A DNA stretch of 64,000 nucleotides from Pectobacterium parmentieri (GCF_001742145.1 NZ_CP015749.1:62001-126000), one strand, 5' to 3'; positions 39,530 through 50,670 are shown, numbered from the stretch's first letter. Numbers and translations are program-made. Notes: a model not told the origin generated them from the sequence alone.

Positions 39530-40723
39530 TTACTGAATGGCGGCGAAAGCCGCCGCGACGCGCTGGACGTTGCTGTGGTTCAGCCCCGCCATGCACATAC
39601 GGCCGCTGGCGATCAGGTAAACGCCGAACTCTTCACGCAGACGGTCAACCTGTTCCGGGCTGAAACCGGTGTAGCTGAACATACCGCGCTGAGTGAGCAG
39701 GTAATCGAAATTGCGGTTCGGCAGCGCATTTTTCAAGGCTGATACCAACTCCTGGCGCATGCTCAGAATACGGGTGCGCATCTCTTCGACTTCCGCTTTC
39801 CAGTCGGCGTTCAATTGCGCGTCGTTCAGGACTTTAGAAACCACCTGAGCGCCGAAATTTGGTGGGGAAGAGTAGTTGCGGCGTACCGTCGCTTTTAACT
39901 GACCCAACACTCGCAGTGCGCTGTCGGTATCGTCACACACCACGGAAAGGCCGCCGACGCGTTCGCTGTAGAGGGAGAAAATTTTGGAGAATGAGTTGGC
40001 GATCAGTGCCGGTACGCCCGCGCTGGCAATGGCGCGAATTGCATAGGCATCTTGCTCGATCCCGAGGCCAAAGCCCTGATAGGCGATGTCCATAAATGGA
40101 ATCAACTCACGTGCGATGACGACTTCAATGACGCGATCCCACTGTTCGGTGGTGAGGTCAGAACCGGTCGGGTTATGGCAGCATGGGTGCAGCAGCACAA
40201 TGCTGCGTGCTGGCAACGTTTGCAGGGTGGCAAGCATGGCATCAAATTTCACGCCCAGACTTTCGCCATCGAAATACGGATAGGTATGAACGTTAAAGCC
40301 CGCGCCCTCAAAGATCGCAATATGGTTTTCCCATGTAGGGTCGCTGACCCACACCTCTGAATCCGGGAAGTAGCGTTTCAGGAAATCTGCACCGATTTTC
40401 AGCGCACCGGAGCCGCCTAGCGTCTGGATGGTGGCGATGCGATCCGCTGCCAGCGCCGCGTGGCTTTCACCAAACAGCAGATGCTGGATCGCGCTACGGT
40501 AAGGCTGTAGTCCTTCCATTGGCAGATAGGAATTCGCGCTCTGAACTGGCTGGCGCAGGCTGTTTTCCGCCGCGCTGACGGCGCGCAGTTGCGGGATAAT
40601 ATTCTGCTCGTTGTAGTAGAGCCCGATACTCAAATTGATCTTATCTGCTCTTGGATCCTGTTTGAATTTTTCCATCAGAGACAAGATAGGATCTCCGGCA
40701 TAGGTATCAACGTTTTGAAACAC
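39530..40723 (-). CDS. tyrB: Aromatic amino acid aminotransferase
   Basis: TyrB of 397 residues transfers amino groups to the keto-acids of tyrosine, phenylalanine, aspartate and leucine, using PLP. The N-terminus [46 protein letters not shown] matches the enterobacterial enzyme closely. The PLP-lysine motif is [21 protein letters not shown], and the C-terminus keeps the substrate arginine ([11 protein letters not shown]). tyrB lies near alr and dnaB in E. coli too, but here a CRISPR array and three accessory genes separate them. Confidence 0.95.
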   Translation of the reverse strand: MFQNVDTYAGDPILSLMEKFKQDPRADKINLSIGLYYNEQNIIPQLRAVSAAENSLRQPVQSANSYLPMEGLQPYRSAIQHLLFGESHAALAADRIATIQTLGGSGALKIGADFLKRYFPDSEVWVSDPTWENHIAIFEGAGFNVHTYPYFDGESLGVKFDAMLATLQTLPARSIVLLHPCCHNPTGSDLTTEQWDRVIEVVIARELIPFMDIAYQGFGLGIEQDAYAIRAIASAGVPALIANSFSKIFSLYSERVGGLSVVCDDTDSALRVLGQLKATVRRNYSSPPNFGAQVVSKVLNDAQLNADWKAEVEEMRTRILSMRQELVSALKNALPNRNFDYLLTQRGMFSYTGFSPEQVDRLREEFGVYLIASGRMCMAGLNHSNVQRVAAAFAAIQ

Positions 40724-40786
40724 AGTGTGGCTCTCCTGAGTGTGTCATTTTATGGGCACCGTAACCCCGACGAGGGTGGGGGACAA

Positions 40787-41401
40787 TCAGGCCGCGTAAC
40801 GGCCGGGGCGATGATTCATCGCAATAATCAAGTTCAGAATGGTTGCTCCCAGAATCGAAACAATCAGCATCGATATGCTTACCACGAACAGGGAAGTCAG
40901 CACAATGACAACGTCAACACCCATCTGGAATTTTCCCGCTCGCAGGCCGTATTTGTCCTGAAGGTACAGCGCCAGGACGTTAACGCCACCGAGGCTGGCC
41001 TTATGGCGGAATAGCACAATGAAGCCTATGCCCGTGATGATGTTGCCGAACAGCGTGGCGTAAAACGGATTGAGCCGATCAAAATGAACGAAAAGCGGGT
41101 GCAGATCGGAAAATAAAGAAACTAAGCCGACGGCGCTAAATGTTTTCACCGTGAATTCCCACCCCATGCGACGCACGGCCAGATAATAGAAAGGTAGGTT
41201 CAGCAGGAAAAACGCGACGCCAAAGGAAATGTTTGTCAGATAGTGGACAAGAAAAGCGATACCAGCAGTGCCACCGGTGAGAGCACCTGCCTGACGCAGT
41301 AGGATGATACCAAACGATGCCATCAGCGTACCGATCAGTATCGCCAGCACATCTTCCAGTCGCGTATGTGATATTTTTTGTGTGGGAATAACGTTATCCA
41401 T
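40787..41401 (-). CDS. YitT family membrane protein
   Basis: About 204 residues with five or six transmembrane segments and the family stretch GALTGGTAGIAFLVHYLTNISFGVAFFLLNLPFYYLA. YitT proteins are membrane proteins of unclear transport function. I used the ATG at 41401 (MDNVIP); a GTG at 41410 is in frame. The Lrp-type regulator gene lies upstream on the same strand, but 250 bp of spacer suggest a separate promoter. Confidence 0.8.
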   Translation of the reverse strand: MDNVIPTQKISHTRLEDVLAILIGTLMASFGIILLRQAGALTGGTAGIAFLVHYLTNISFGVAFFLLNLPFYYLAVRRMGWEFTVKTFSAVGLVSLFSDLHPLFVHFDRLNPFYATLFGNIITGIGFIVLFRHKASLGGVNVLALYLQDKYGLRAGKFQMGVDVVIVLTSLFVVSISMLIVSILGATILNLIIAMNHRPGRYAA

Positions 41402-41652
41402 GGTGAGCACTCAACAGATGGTCGTAAAAATATGTGCTTACCCAAGCAAGAATCACACCAGATGATACCGCTTAGCGGCTGGTTTTCGCGAAAGACCTGC
41501 GGTAATAAGAGCAACGTATTGAATTATATAGATGAAAATAATGCGCGATTCGTGCGTTAAATTTATATTTATTGGTTTTTTTGTGCAAATAAATGTCTTT
41601 TATTGCGTAAATAATTCATTTCTATGCACCAAATAGGCACTATTGCCCCAGT

Positions 41653-42132
41653 TTAGGGCAACACAGGGGGTTCCGGTGTCACCAAACCGTTTTCTTTGAG
41701 GCGGTTCAAGACGACTGAGGTTTTCAGATGCGCGACACTCTTGTTCTGCGACAGAATCTGGCTAATCAGCGTGCTGAGCCCTGGCAGATCCGCGACGGCG
41801 ACTTTTAACAGATAATCGGCATCACCCGTCGTCTTATAGGCATCGATAATCGCATCCACTTCCCCTAGCATCTGGTGAAAGCGTTCAACGTATTCGCTGG
41901 TGTGGTTGATCAGCCGCACCTCAATTAACCCCAGACATTCCAGACCAACGGCATTCGGTGACAGTCGGGCATGATAGCCGAGGATCAGTTGTGCCTGTTC
42001 CAGCGCGATGCGGCGGCGGGAGCACTGTGAGGCGGAAAGCCCGACCAACTCACTCAGTTCCTGATTGGTCAGGCGGCCATTGGTTTGCAGCAGCGTCAGA
42101 ATTTTCAGATCGAAATCATCAATGTTGTACAT
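41653..42132 (-). CDS. Lrp/AsnC-family transcriptional regulator
   Basis: A 159-residue regulator. The N-terminal helix-turn-helix reads LTNQELSELVGLSASQCSRRRIALEQ (residues about 21-46), and the C-terminal RAM ligand-binding domain contains AIIDAYKTTGDADYLLKVAVADL. It probably senses an amino acid and may control the yitT-like gene or tyrB downstream. Its 5' end lies about 100 bp from the trailer end of CRISPR array 2. Confidence 0.9.
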   Translation of the reverse strand: MYNIDDFDLKILTLLQTNGRLTNQELSELVGLSASQCSRRRIALEQAQLILGYHARLSPNAVGLECLGLIEVRLINHTSEYVERFHQMLGEVDAIIDAYKTTGDADYLLKVAVADLPGLSTLISQILSQNKSVAHLKTSVVLNRLKENGLVTPEPPVLP

Positions 42133-42234
42133 CGCGTTCCCTAAACAGTGTCAGATAGTCAGTCAAACAGACTACCAGCTTTTTAAGCCGCGTTGCCTAT
42201 GAGTTTTTTATCGCTGATTTCCGAAACGTTTTGT

Positions 42235-44296
42235 TCTTTAAGCTGCCTGCACGGCAGTGAATGCTGGCTCGATGCGCAGCATGACAGCGCGCCCTTTCTA
42301 AGCTGCCTATACGGCAGTGAACTTCTTTCAATACCATGCCGCCCCACGCATTGCTTTCTAAGCTGCCTATACGGCAGTGAACCCTTTCCGCCATAAATTT
42401 TTATCTGCTTACCGTTTCTAAGCTGCCTATACGGCAGTGAACTCAGCTAGACGTAATTTATGGTATGTAGGCAATTTCTAAGCTGCCTATACGGCAGTGA
42501 ACAAGGTTGGGCGCTGGTGCCAATTGAGCCGACTTTTCTAAGCTGCCTATACGGCAGTGAACGACAGGGCGGTGGATCACATCGTTCCGCTCTCTTTCTA
42601 AGCTGCCTATACGGCAGTGAACTGGTATTCGTCGCCGGTCACTCGGTCATCCGTTTTCTAAGCTGCCTATACGGCAGTGAACTTTTTGTCAGGACTCAAA
42701 CCGGCGTAATTTATTTTCTAAGCTGCCTATACGGCAGTGAACGATTCGCGGGTTAGCGTGGGTGGTTCTGCGCTTTTCTAAGCTGCCTATACGGCAGTGA
42801 ACATTTAAGCTTCAGAATGTGATTGGCCTCAAAATTTCTAAGCTGCCTATACGGCAGTGAACTTGGTTTCATGACGCTGTGGCTTTCGCACCTTTTTCTA
42901 AGCTGCCTATACGGCAGTGAACATTCAGGTCATCTGGTATCGGAGAACGCAGCCTTTCTAAGCTGCCTATACGGCAGTGAACCATCGCTGGCGTATTCAG
43001 TGTGGTCGAAAGAGTTTCTAAGCTGCCTATACGGCAGTGAACCATTTCAACCGGAGAGGTCAGTACTAGACTGTTTTCTAAGCTGCCTATACGGCAGTGA
43101 ACATAGGATATCAATGTATGCCTCACGCGTAAGATTTCTAAGCTGCCTATACGGCAGTGAACATACAAAGGATACAATGCCCGTCGAGATAAACTTTCTA
43201 AGCTGCCTATACGGCAGTGAACTGGTGCGTGTCGCGGCGGCGGTAGAGGGTGATTTTCTAAGCTGCCTATACGGCAGTGAACTTGATAAACACGCACACG
43301 GCGCAGTGATGAGCTTTCTAAGCTGCCTATACGGCAGTGAACCTTTAGTGCAGGCAGCGGGGCGCTATTTCTAAGCTGCCTATACGGCAGTGAACGACGA
43401 GCAACGGGCGCACTGCCCATTGCCCAATTTCTAAGCTGCCTATACGGCAGTGAACTCAGATGCCGTTGATCTGGCACATGCCGTTATTTTCTAAGCTGCC
43501 TATACGGCAGTGAACTTAATTAACTGCATAACAGCCTGGGAAACGGTTTTCTAAGCTGCCTATACGGCAGTGAACGCAGCAACTTCACGCTGACGGGTTT
43601 GCATGTCTTTCTAAGCTGCCTATACGGCAGTGAACCGACTCACTTAACGAATTTGCATACGACCCGTTTTCTAAGCTGCCTATACGGCAGTGAACACTTC
43701 TAACACGCCTTTATGGTCATCATATACTTTCTAAGCTGCCTATACGGCAGTGAACGAATAACGTCGAGCGTGACGTCATCCAGCACTTTTCTAAGCTGCC
43801 TATACGGCAGTGAACAAATCCAAGAGAGTACGAGCGCCGTTAGCATATTTCTAAGCTGCCTATACGGCAGTGAACACTCTGATAGTTCTATATTGGGTCA
43901 CGTGGAATTTCTAAGCTGCCTATACGGCAGTGAACACTATTACCGTGACGGTGAATTTACTGTTAACTTTCTAAGCTGCCTATACGGCAGTGAACATCCT
44001 ATTATTAATTAGCGTTGCAGTCGCTAATTTCTAAGCTGCCTATACGGCAGTGAACTTAGTGCACGTTACGCCGTTTAGCGTTTCAGATTTCTAAGCTGCC
44101 TATACGGCAGTGAACATTGGAATAAGGCAATTAATAGCCGTGCTTAGTTTCTAAGCTGCCTATACGGCAGTGAACGCTAAACTGCTGGGCGTGCTCGATG
44201 AAGTTAATTTCTAAGCTGCCTATACGGCAGTGAACATTCTGTTTATGTTATAAAAGATTCTTCCTGCGTTTCTAAGCTGCCTATACGGCAGTGAAC
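42235..44296 (-). CRISPR. Type I-F CRISPR array 2 (35 repeats, 34 spacers)
   Basis: Thirty-five 28-bp repeats run at 60-bp steps with 32-nt spacers. In crRNA orientation they start GTTCACTGCCGTATAGGCAG, differing from array 1 by one base in the loop. The left-most repeat (42235-42262) is degenerate, so the leader is on the right and transcription runs leftward. Two steps are irregular: the spacer at 43343-43367 is only 25 nt, and the leader-proximal one at 44236-44268 is 33 nt. It uses the Cas proteins encoded about 10 kb to the left. Confidence 0.98.
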
Positions 44297-44430
44297 CGTA
44301 AGAGTTTTATGCTAATTACCAGATTATTAAAGCGAATACCCTGTTTTCTCGGAAAAACCCTTTTTTACAATCGAGGCTGTAGGTGATTAAAAATCAGTAA
44401 ATTACGACTAGCCGTTAAAAAAGGGTCTTG
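44297..44430. promoter_or_regulatory. Array 2 leader
   Basis: An AT-rich region bordering the newest repeat. As in array 1, ACCCTTTTTT (from 44357) lies about 60 bp from the repeat and AAAAAGGGT (44418-44426) a further 50 bp out. Between them AATCAGTAAATTA (44392-44404) is one mismatch from the IHF consensus. The middle piece fits the array 1 leader best when inverted. Confidence 0.65.
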
Positions 44431-44482
44431 GAGGAAGCGCGTTGTAGATTTTATTCTTTGTCTCGGCCTGTTCCAATCTGCA

Positions 44483-45133
44483 TCACTCCACAATGATCCG
44501 TTCGTCATCCTCTCCCAGACAGATACTTAGCTGCTGCCCGCTGGGGCTAAAGGCGCAGTAGGGTAAAGGTTCACGCAGATAGAGATGCAGTGGGAGTACC
44601 AGATAAAGCGCGATCAGTACGAATGCGGCGATTGTTTTGGCGGTGATTGTGTTTGTGGAGCGCGTTTTTTGGGTAACGGTTTTGCTCCGCACTGGGCTAT
44701 GAGGTCTCGAATTGTGCTGGGCGTGCCGATATTTCACGATGCCGATAGTGGTCATCGCTACGCCCACCAATATGGAAACATGCAGTTCGCCAGGCGTCGG
44801 AGAAAGTATCAGTTCCTCATTTTCATAATCCTGCCAGTATTGAATACGCCATAGTGCGCTGATACCGATTTGCACCAGCCCTGCTAATATCAAGGCAACA
44901 CGCCATCCCGAGAGTCGAAAGAGCGCCAGAAAGCAGAACCCTAACGCGGCGCAAGACCAGTAAATCAGATCGAATATCGCACCGAACATACCGCCAAACA
45001 GTGTGCCACCAACATCAGTCGGTTCCAGCGTATAAAAATTAATGAGCGCAAACAGCGTCAGGATAGCGGATGCGGCAAGCCAGCTTGCCGCATAGTAAAG
45101 GATAGGGCCGAAAAAACGGGGCGGTTGAGGCAT
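44483..45133 (-). CDS. Hypothetical membrane protein
   Basis: About 216 residues. Four hydrophobic segments are apparent (about 12-32, 50-80, 88-105, 120-140), then a basic linker (RPHSPVRSKTVTQKTRS), a last membrane segment and a short tail with the cysteine-containing CAFSPSGQQLSICLGEDDERIIVE. The family is unknown to me. I placed the start at 45133, where AAGGA is eight bases upstream; longer frames extend into the repeat element at 45161. Confidence 0.55.
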   Translation of the reverse strand: MPQPPRFFGPILYYAASWLAASAILTLFALINFYTLEPTDVGGTLFGGMFGAIFDLIYWSCAALGFCFLALFRLSGWRVALILAGLVQIGISALWRIQYWQDYENEELILSPTPGELHVSILVGVAMTTIGIVKYRHAQHNSRPHSPVRSKTVTQKTRSTNTITAKTIAAFVLIALYLVLPLHLYLREPLPYCAFSPSGQQLSICLGEDDERIIVE

Positions 45134-45160
45134 CTGGTGCATCCTTACACAAAATAGATC

Positions 45161-45289
<129 letters not shown>

Positions 45290-45308
45290 GTATTATTATG
45301 ATTTTTTA

Positions 45309-46388
45309 TTAATTATCCGTGTATTCCAACGTGGCACGCTGTGTTAAGCGGGTAATCAGCTCATAGGCGCTGACGCCCGTGTGTGCGGCAATGCGCTCAA
45401 CCGATAGCGCTGGCCCCCAGAGAATAGCCTCATCACCCACCTTATCCTGCGCCTCTGGTCCTAAATCAACGGTGATCATATCCATCGATACGCGACCAGA
45501 AAGTGGCACTTCGCGCCCGTTGATGAGCACAGGTGTACCCGCTGGCGCGCAGCGTGGGTAGCCATCACCATAGCCAACGGCCACGACACCCAGGCGCGTA
45601 TCGCGCGGGCTGGTCCAGGTGCTGCCATAGCCAACGGCTTCCCCTGCTTTGTGTTCGCGCACGGCGATCAGGTGAGAGGTAAAAGTCATGGCAGGCTGAA
45701 AGCCAAAATGAGCGGCGTCTTCGTTATCCAGCGGCGACACGCCGTAGAGAATGATGCCAGGGCGAACGCGATCGCGGTGCGCTTGCGGCCATAGCAGAAT
45801 GCCACCGGAGGCGGCGATGGACTGTGCGCCGGGTTTGCCCTGTGTAAAGGCATCGAAGCAGGCCAACTGGCGTTCGGTGGTTCCGGCTTCGGGTTCATCC
45901 GCACGACAAAAGTGGCTCATAATATTGACCGGCTGCACGACATTGCGGCATTCAGTCAGGCGTTGCCAAAACGCGTCGGCCTGTTCCGGCAGAACGCCGA
46001 GACGGTGCATGCCAGTATCGAGCTTCATCCACACGCGTACCGGTTGTGACAGCGTGGCCTGCTCCAGTGCGGCAAGCTGTTCGGGGCTGTGAACGGCAGT
46101 TTCTAGCTGGTGCTCAACCAGAAGCGGGAGATCGTCAGCGGAGAAAAAGCCTTCCAGCAAGACAATCGGTTTGGTAATGCCCGCTGCGCGAAGCGCCAAT
46201 GCTTCGGAGAGTCGTGCGACGCCGTAGCAGTCAGCATCGCAGAAGGTATGAGCGGATTCGATCATGCCGTGGCCGTAGGCATTGGCTTTCACGACGGCAA
46301 CGACCTGGCTGCCAGGCGCTAGCTGGCGGATACGTTGCAGGTTGTGGCGTAACGCACGCCGACTAATGACGGCGGTTGCCGTTTTCAT
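45309..46388 (-). CDS. alr: Alanine racemase
   Basis: A 359-residue PLP enzyme that makes D-alanine for peptidoglycan. The PLP lysine lies in [13 protein letters not shown] near residue 34, and the catalytic tyrosine region is AVGYGSTW. C-terminal beta domain motifs [12 protein letters not shown] and GDEAILWG are present. It follows dnaB on the same strand by 41 bp, as in E. coli. Confidence 0.97.
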   Translation of the reverse strand: MKTATAVISRRALRHNLQRIRQLAPGSQVVAVVKANAYGHGMIESAHTFCDADCYGVARLSEALALRAAGITKPIVLLEGFFSADDLPLLVEHQLETAVHSPEQLAALEQATLSQPVRVWMKLDTGMHRLGVLPEQADAFWQRLTECRNVVQPVNIMSHFCRADEPEAGTTERQLACFDAFTQGKPGAQSIAASGGILLWPQAHRDRVRPGIILYGVSPLDNEDAAHFGFQPAMTFTSHLIAVREHKAGEAVGYGSTWTSPRDTRLGVVAVGYGDGYPRCAPAGTPVLINGREVPLSGRVSMDMITVDLGPEAQDKVGDEAILWGPALSVERIAAHTGVSAYELITRLTQRATLEYTDN

Positions 46389-46429
46389 TCTTGGTCCTTA
46401 GTGCAGTGTTGTCATTGCTGAGCGCTGCG

Positions 46430-47836
46430 TTATTCATCGTCATATTGTGGGCCGGCATAGTTATCAAAGCGCGACCACTGCCCGTTAAAGGTCAAACGAA
46501 CGGAGCCAATCGGGCCGTTACGCTGTTTCCCCAAAATGATTTCAGCGATACCTTTCAGATCGCTATTTTCGTGATAAACCTCGTCACGATAGATAAACAT
46601 AATCAGGTCGGCATCCTGCTCGATGGAGCCGGATTCACGCAGGTCCGAGTTGACCGGGCGCTTATCGGCGCGCTGTTCCAGACTACGGTTAAGCTGCGAC
46701 AGGGCGACGACCGGAACCTGTAATTCTTTTGCCAACGCTTTGAGTGAGCGAGATATTTCTGCAATTTCCAGCGTTCGGTTGTCCGACAATGACGGCACGC
46801 GCATCAATTGCAGGTAGTCGATCATGATCAGGCTGAGGCCGTCATGTTCACGGAACACGCGGCGAGCGCGGGAACGGACGTCGGTTGGCGTCAGGCCGGA
46901 AGAGTCATCGATGTACATGTTGCGCTTTTCCAGCAGGATCCCCATGGTACTGGAAATACGCGCCCAGTCTTCATCGTCGAGCTGACCGGTACGGATACGG
47001 GTCTGATCCACGCGAGACAGAGACGCGAGCATACGCATCATGATCTGCTCGCCGGGCATCTCCAGACTGAAGATCAGTACGGGTTTATCCTGCATCATCG
47101 CCGCGTTTTCACACAGGTTCATGGCGAAGGTCGTTTTACCCATCGATGGACGCGCCGCGACGATGATCAGATCGGATTTCTGCAGGCCTGCAGTCTTTTT
47201 GTCCAGATCCTGATAGCCAGTAGAGACGCCAGTTACGCCGTCGTGCGGGCGCTGATACAACTGTTCGATACGGGAAACGGTGTCTTCCAGAATGCGATCG
47301 ATACTTTTCGGACCTTCGTCCTTGCTGGCACGGTTTTCAGCGATCTGGAAGACGCGGGATTCGGCCAAATCAAGCAGATCTTCACTGCTACGCCCTTGTG
47401 GATCGTAACCCGCATCGGCGATCTCATTGGCGACGGAGATCATTTCACGCACGACGGCGCGCTCACGCACGATGTCGGCGTAGGCACCAATGTTGGCGGC
47501 GCTTGGGGTGTTTTTTGCCAGCTCGGCCAGATAGGCGAAGCCACCGGCGGATTCTAATGAGCCTTGCAGTTCGAGCGATTCGGACAGCGTAATCAGGTCG
47601 ATCGGTCTGCTCATTTCCAGCAAACGATGCATTTCGGTGAAGATCAGGCGATGGGCGCGGTTATAGAAGTCGTTGGCGACAACGCGCTCGGCGACATTGT
47701 CCCAGCGTTCATTGTCGAGCATCAGGCCACCCAATACCGATTGTTCAGCTTCCAGCGAATGTGGCGGAAGTTTCAGACCTTCCATTTGGCGGTCACGGGG
47801 TTCATTCGATTTATTGGTGGGTCTTTTCTCTGCCAT
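46430..47836 (-). CDS. dnaB: Replicative DNA helicase
   Basis: DnaB of 468 residues is the hexameric helicase at the replication fork. The N-terminal collar (LPPHSLEAEQSVLGGLMLDNERW) is followed by the RecA-type ATPase with Walker A ARPSMGKTTFAMN and the LIMIDYLQLM Walker B. No intein is present. Confidence 0.98.
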   Translation of the reverse strand: MAEKRPTNKSNEPRDRQMEGLKLPPHSLEAEQSVLGGLMLDNERWDNVAERVVANDFYNRAHRLIFTEMHRLLEMSRPIDLITLSESLELQGSLESAGGFAYLAELAKNTPSAANIGAYADIVRERAVVREMISVANEIADAGYDPQGRSSEDLLDLAESRVFQIAENRASKDEGPKSIDRILEDTVSRIEQLYQRPHDGVTGVSTGYQDLDKKTAGLQKSDLIIVAARPSMGKTTFAMNLCENAAMMQDKPVLIFSLEMPGEQIMMRMLASLSRVDQTRIRTGQLDDEDWARISSTMGILLEKRNMYIDDSSGLTPTDVRSRARRVFREHDGLSLIMIDYLQLMRVPSLSDNRTLEIAEISRSLKALAKELQVPVVALSQLNRSLEQRADKRPVNSDLRESGSIEQDADLIMFIYRDEVYHENSDLKGIAEIILGKQRNGPIGSVRLTFNGQWSRFDNYAGPQYDDE

Positions 47837-47963
47837 GAAACGGATTCTTTACCGGTTGATTTGCCATTGGATAAGAGGGCATTGTATATGCCGCACGTCC
47901 GAAATAACACAATCCATATCCATAATAGAGCAATGATGAACCTGTCACGATTAAGGAGATAAC

Positions 47964-48950
47964 ATGGCAAAACGCGTTCAGTTTCGGGCTTATGGCGGCC
48001 CAGAGGTGTTGCAATATGGGGATTTCATGCCTGCCGAACCCGCAGCGGGAGAGGTTCAGGTGGAGAACCGCGCCATCGGCATTAATTTTATCGATACCTA
48101 TATTCGTAGCGGCTTGTATCCCGTGCCTGATTTGCCTTCCGGGCTGGGAACCGAAGCGGCGGGCGTCGTAACGAAAGTCGGCGCGGGTGTGAGCGTGCTG
48201 AAAGTCGGCGATCGCGTCGTGTATGCGCAGTCCGGGCTGGGGGCATATAGTGAGGTGCATAACGTGGTGGCGGAGAAGGTGGCGCTGCTGCCAGACGCCA
48301 TCAGCTTTGAGCAGGCTGCGGCCTCTTTCCTGAAAGGGTTGACTGTTTACTATCTGCTGCGCCAGACGTATGACATCAAGCCGAATGACGTTTTCTTGTT
48401 CCATGCGGCTGCGGGCGGCGTTGGATTGATTGCCTGCCAGTGGGCGAAGGCGCTGGGGGCGAAGCTGATCGGGACGGTAGGTTCCGATGAGAAAGCGGAG
48501 CGCGCAAAACAGGCGGGTGCCTGGGCGACCATTAATTACCGTAGTGAGAACATCGCGCAGCGCGTCGCAGAACTGACCGATGGGAAGAAAGTGCCGGTGG
48601 TGTATGACTCGGTCGGGAAAGATACCTGGGAAGCTTCGCTCGATAGCCTGTGCCGTCGCGGGCTGATGGTGAGCTTCGGCAATGCGTCTGGGCCGGTGAC
48701 CGGCGTCAATCTGGGGATCTTGAACCAGAAAGGCTCGCTGTACGTGACGCGTCCTTCACTGTTTGGCTATGTGACGAACCGTGCTGAACTGGAGCAGGCT
48801 AGCAACGAACTGTTCTCATTAATTGTCAGTGGGGCAATTACGGTAGACGTGCCGCAAAATCAAAAATTCGCACTAGCGGATGCACAAGCGGCTCATCGGG
48901 CGTTAGAAAGTCGCAGCACGCAGGGTTCATGCCTGTTGATCCCGGGCTAA
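47964..48950 (+). CDS. qor: NADPH:quinone oxidoreductase
   Basis: A 328-residue zinc-free medium-chain dehydrogenase/reductase. The NADPH motif is AAAGGVGLIACQWAKALGAKLIGTVGS. It reduces quinones by one electron, and the gene is divergent from dnaB as in E. coli. A ribosome site (AAGGAG) lies just before the ATG. Confidence 0.95.
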   Translation: MAKRVQFRAYGGPEVLQYGDFMPAEPAAGEVQVENRAIGINFIDTYIRSGLYPVPDLPSGLGTEAAGVVTKVGAGVSVLKVGDRVVYAQSGLGAYSEVHNVVAEKVALLPDAISFEQAAASFLKGLTVYYLLRQTYDIKPNDVFLFHAAAGGVGLIACQWAKALGAKLIGTVGSDEKAERAKQAGAWATINYRSENIAQRVAELTDGKKVPVVYDSVGKDTWEASLDSLCRRGLMVSFGNASGPVTGVNLGILNQKGSLYVTRPSLFGYVTNRAELEQASNELFSLIVSGAITVDVPQNQKFALADAQAAHRALESRSTQGSCLLIPG

Positions 48951-49281
48951 TGGTTTAGGAAGGTTATCGTAGCGTGCTACGGTAACCTTGCCTTTCCTCG
49001 TTCGGCTGGGCTTCGGTTTATTTGCCGTGCCCTTCTGTAGAAGAAAAGACGGCTGCCCGTAGTATTACTTATTAACAAAAAAACCAAATCAACGTGTTTG
49101 TTTTTTAAACACCTCGCGGTAGGATTTGACGAAAACATAGACTCAGACGCTGATTCAAATTTTCTGCCTTGCACGTTCTCTGCGCCGTACATTATTTCTC
49201 TACCTCTTCGCTATCTCGATTGTTGTTTTCACAGGTGATGTATTCATCTGCTTTTGAACATACATAAAGAAGGATGCGAAT
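48951..49281. other. Intergenic region qor to cytochrome P450
   Basis: It holds the qor hairpin (48960-48989) and then about 290 bp with no convincing gene. The P450 ribosome site (AGAAGGA) is at its right end. Small frames here look like chance. Confidence 0.5.
48960..48989 (+). terminator. Hairpin after qor
   Basis: AAGGTTATCGTAGC (48960-48973) pairs with GCTACGGTAACCTT (48976-48989), a 14-bp stem with one wobble. It is followed by GCCTTTCCT, only weakly T-rich. It begins ten bases after the qor stop and is a likely terminator. Confidence 0.65.
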
Positions 49282-50670
49282 ATGAGATCCATCAAACGCC
49301 TGCCAATGCCCCCCACCCGAGGTGTTCTCGGGCATGTTGATTACTTAAAACGTAGTGACATCCATTTACAGATGCTGCGGTGGAAAGCGCAGTACGGACG
49401 CTTTTACCGATTAAGGCTGGGGCTTACGCCAGCGGTAGTGATTGCCGATACTGAATGGATTCGCACCATAATGAAATCCCGTCCTGGCGAGTTTCGGCGC
49501 ATCAGCAGTATTGAATCTGTTTTTCAGGAAGCCGGGTTGAACGGGGTTTTCTCATCGGAAGGAGAACGGTGGGAAAACCAGCGTAAACTGACGGAACCGA
49601 TGTTTCAGCCCGCTCATCTGAAGTATTTCTATTCGAGTCTCAGGAAAGTCACTTCTCGGCTATCTAACCGTTTTACGATGTTGGCTGAAACTGGGGAAAC
49701 GATCGCCCTGGTGGATGAATTTAAGCGTTATACGGTTGATATCACATCATTACTGGCTTTTGGTGAGGACGTGAATACCCTTGAACAAGGTGATAACCCG
49801 CTATCGCAAAGCTTACGTCACTTATTTCCCATCATTAATGAGCGCTGCGAGTCTCCACTCCCTGTATGGCGCTATATTCGGAGGGCGCGAGATAAACAGT
49901 TTGATGCGAGTCTGAACCTGATTCGTGAGTATGTGGATGGATTCATTTATCGCCAGCGGCAACGTATCCAGCTCAATCCACAATTACTGGACGCGCCTGA
50001 AAATATGCTACAGGTGATGCTCGCTGAGCAGCAAAAAGACGGGATGCTGAAAGACGACGATATTGTGGCGAATGCGATTACGCTGCTTATTGCAGGGGAG
50101 GACACGACGGCAAATACGCTTACCTGGATGAGTTTTTTGCTTTGCTCGGCTCCTTCGGTAGAAGCGTGCGTTTTTCAGGAGTGTAAAGAGGTGACTGATA
50201 GTGTTGAGGCCATCCTTCCGTGGCCGTTGCCGCGTATGCCTTGGCTCACCGCTGTGATGTATGAATCCATGCGGCTTAAGCCCGTCGCGCCGTTGCTGTA
50301 CCTTGAGCCTACCAAGAACACCGTCATTGATGATTTCCTGATCAAAAAGGGCACGCCCTTATTGCTAATGCTGAATGCGAGCGGGTTTGATGACGAGCTA
50401 TTTCAGCAGCCCTATGATTTTATGCCTGAGCGGTGGCTTGAGCGCGGAAAGGCGGCTTTTTCCGATCTCCAGCCCTTTGGCGGTGGGCCGCGTATGTGCC
50501 CCGGACGGTCTTTAGCATTAATGGAGATCAAACTGGGTTTTCATGCACTGTGTAGCGGCTTTCGCGTAGAGGCACAGCAGGCGGCATCGGCCGTCACCGA
50601 GAGTTTTGCTTTTACGATGACACCATCAGGTTTTTGCGTGAAGCTACACAAGCGCGAACAGACGCAATAA
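49282..50670 (+). CDS. Cytochrome P450
   Basis: A 462-residue heme monooxygenase. The diagnostic motifs are AGEDTTANTLTW (oxygen-binding I helix), YESMRLKPVAP (ExxR), FMPERWL and the heme loop FGGGPRMCPGRSLALMEIK with the cysteine ligand. No membrane anchor is seen, so it is a soluble bacterial type and needs a separate ferredoxin/reductase, not found nearby. The substrate is unknown. It separates qor from pspG, which are neighbours in E. coli, so it is probably an accessory insertion. Confidence 0.93.
   Translation: MRSIKRLPMPPTRGVLGHVDYLKRSDIHLQMLRWKAQYGRFYRLRLGLTPAVVIADTEWIRTIMKSRPGEFRRISSIESVFQEAGLNGVFSSEGERWENQRKLTEPMFQPAHLKYFYSSLRKVTSRLSNRFTMLAETGETIALVDEFKRYTVDITSLLAFGEDVNTLEQGDNPLSQSLRHLFPIINERCESPLPVWRYIRRARDKQFDASLNLIREYVDGFIYRQRQRIQLNPQLLDAPENMLQVMLAEQQKDGMLKDDDIVANAITLLIAGEDTTANTLTWMSFLLCSAPSVEACVFQECKEVTDSVEAILPWPLPRMPWLTAVMYESMRLKPVAPLLYLEPTKNTVIDDFLIKKGTPLLLMLNASGFDDELFQQPYDFMPERWLERGKAAFSDLQPFGGGPRMCPGRSLALMEIKLGFHALCSGFRVEAQQAASAVTESFAFTMTPSGFCVKLHKREQTQ

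Noticed and set aside
42193..44012. Long reading frames through array 2 with FLSCLYGSE or VHCRIGSLE repeats
   Set aside because: Same artefact as in array 1: 60-bp periodicity keeps the frame open across repeats and spacers.
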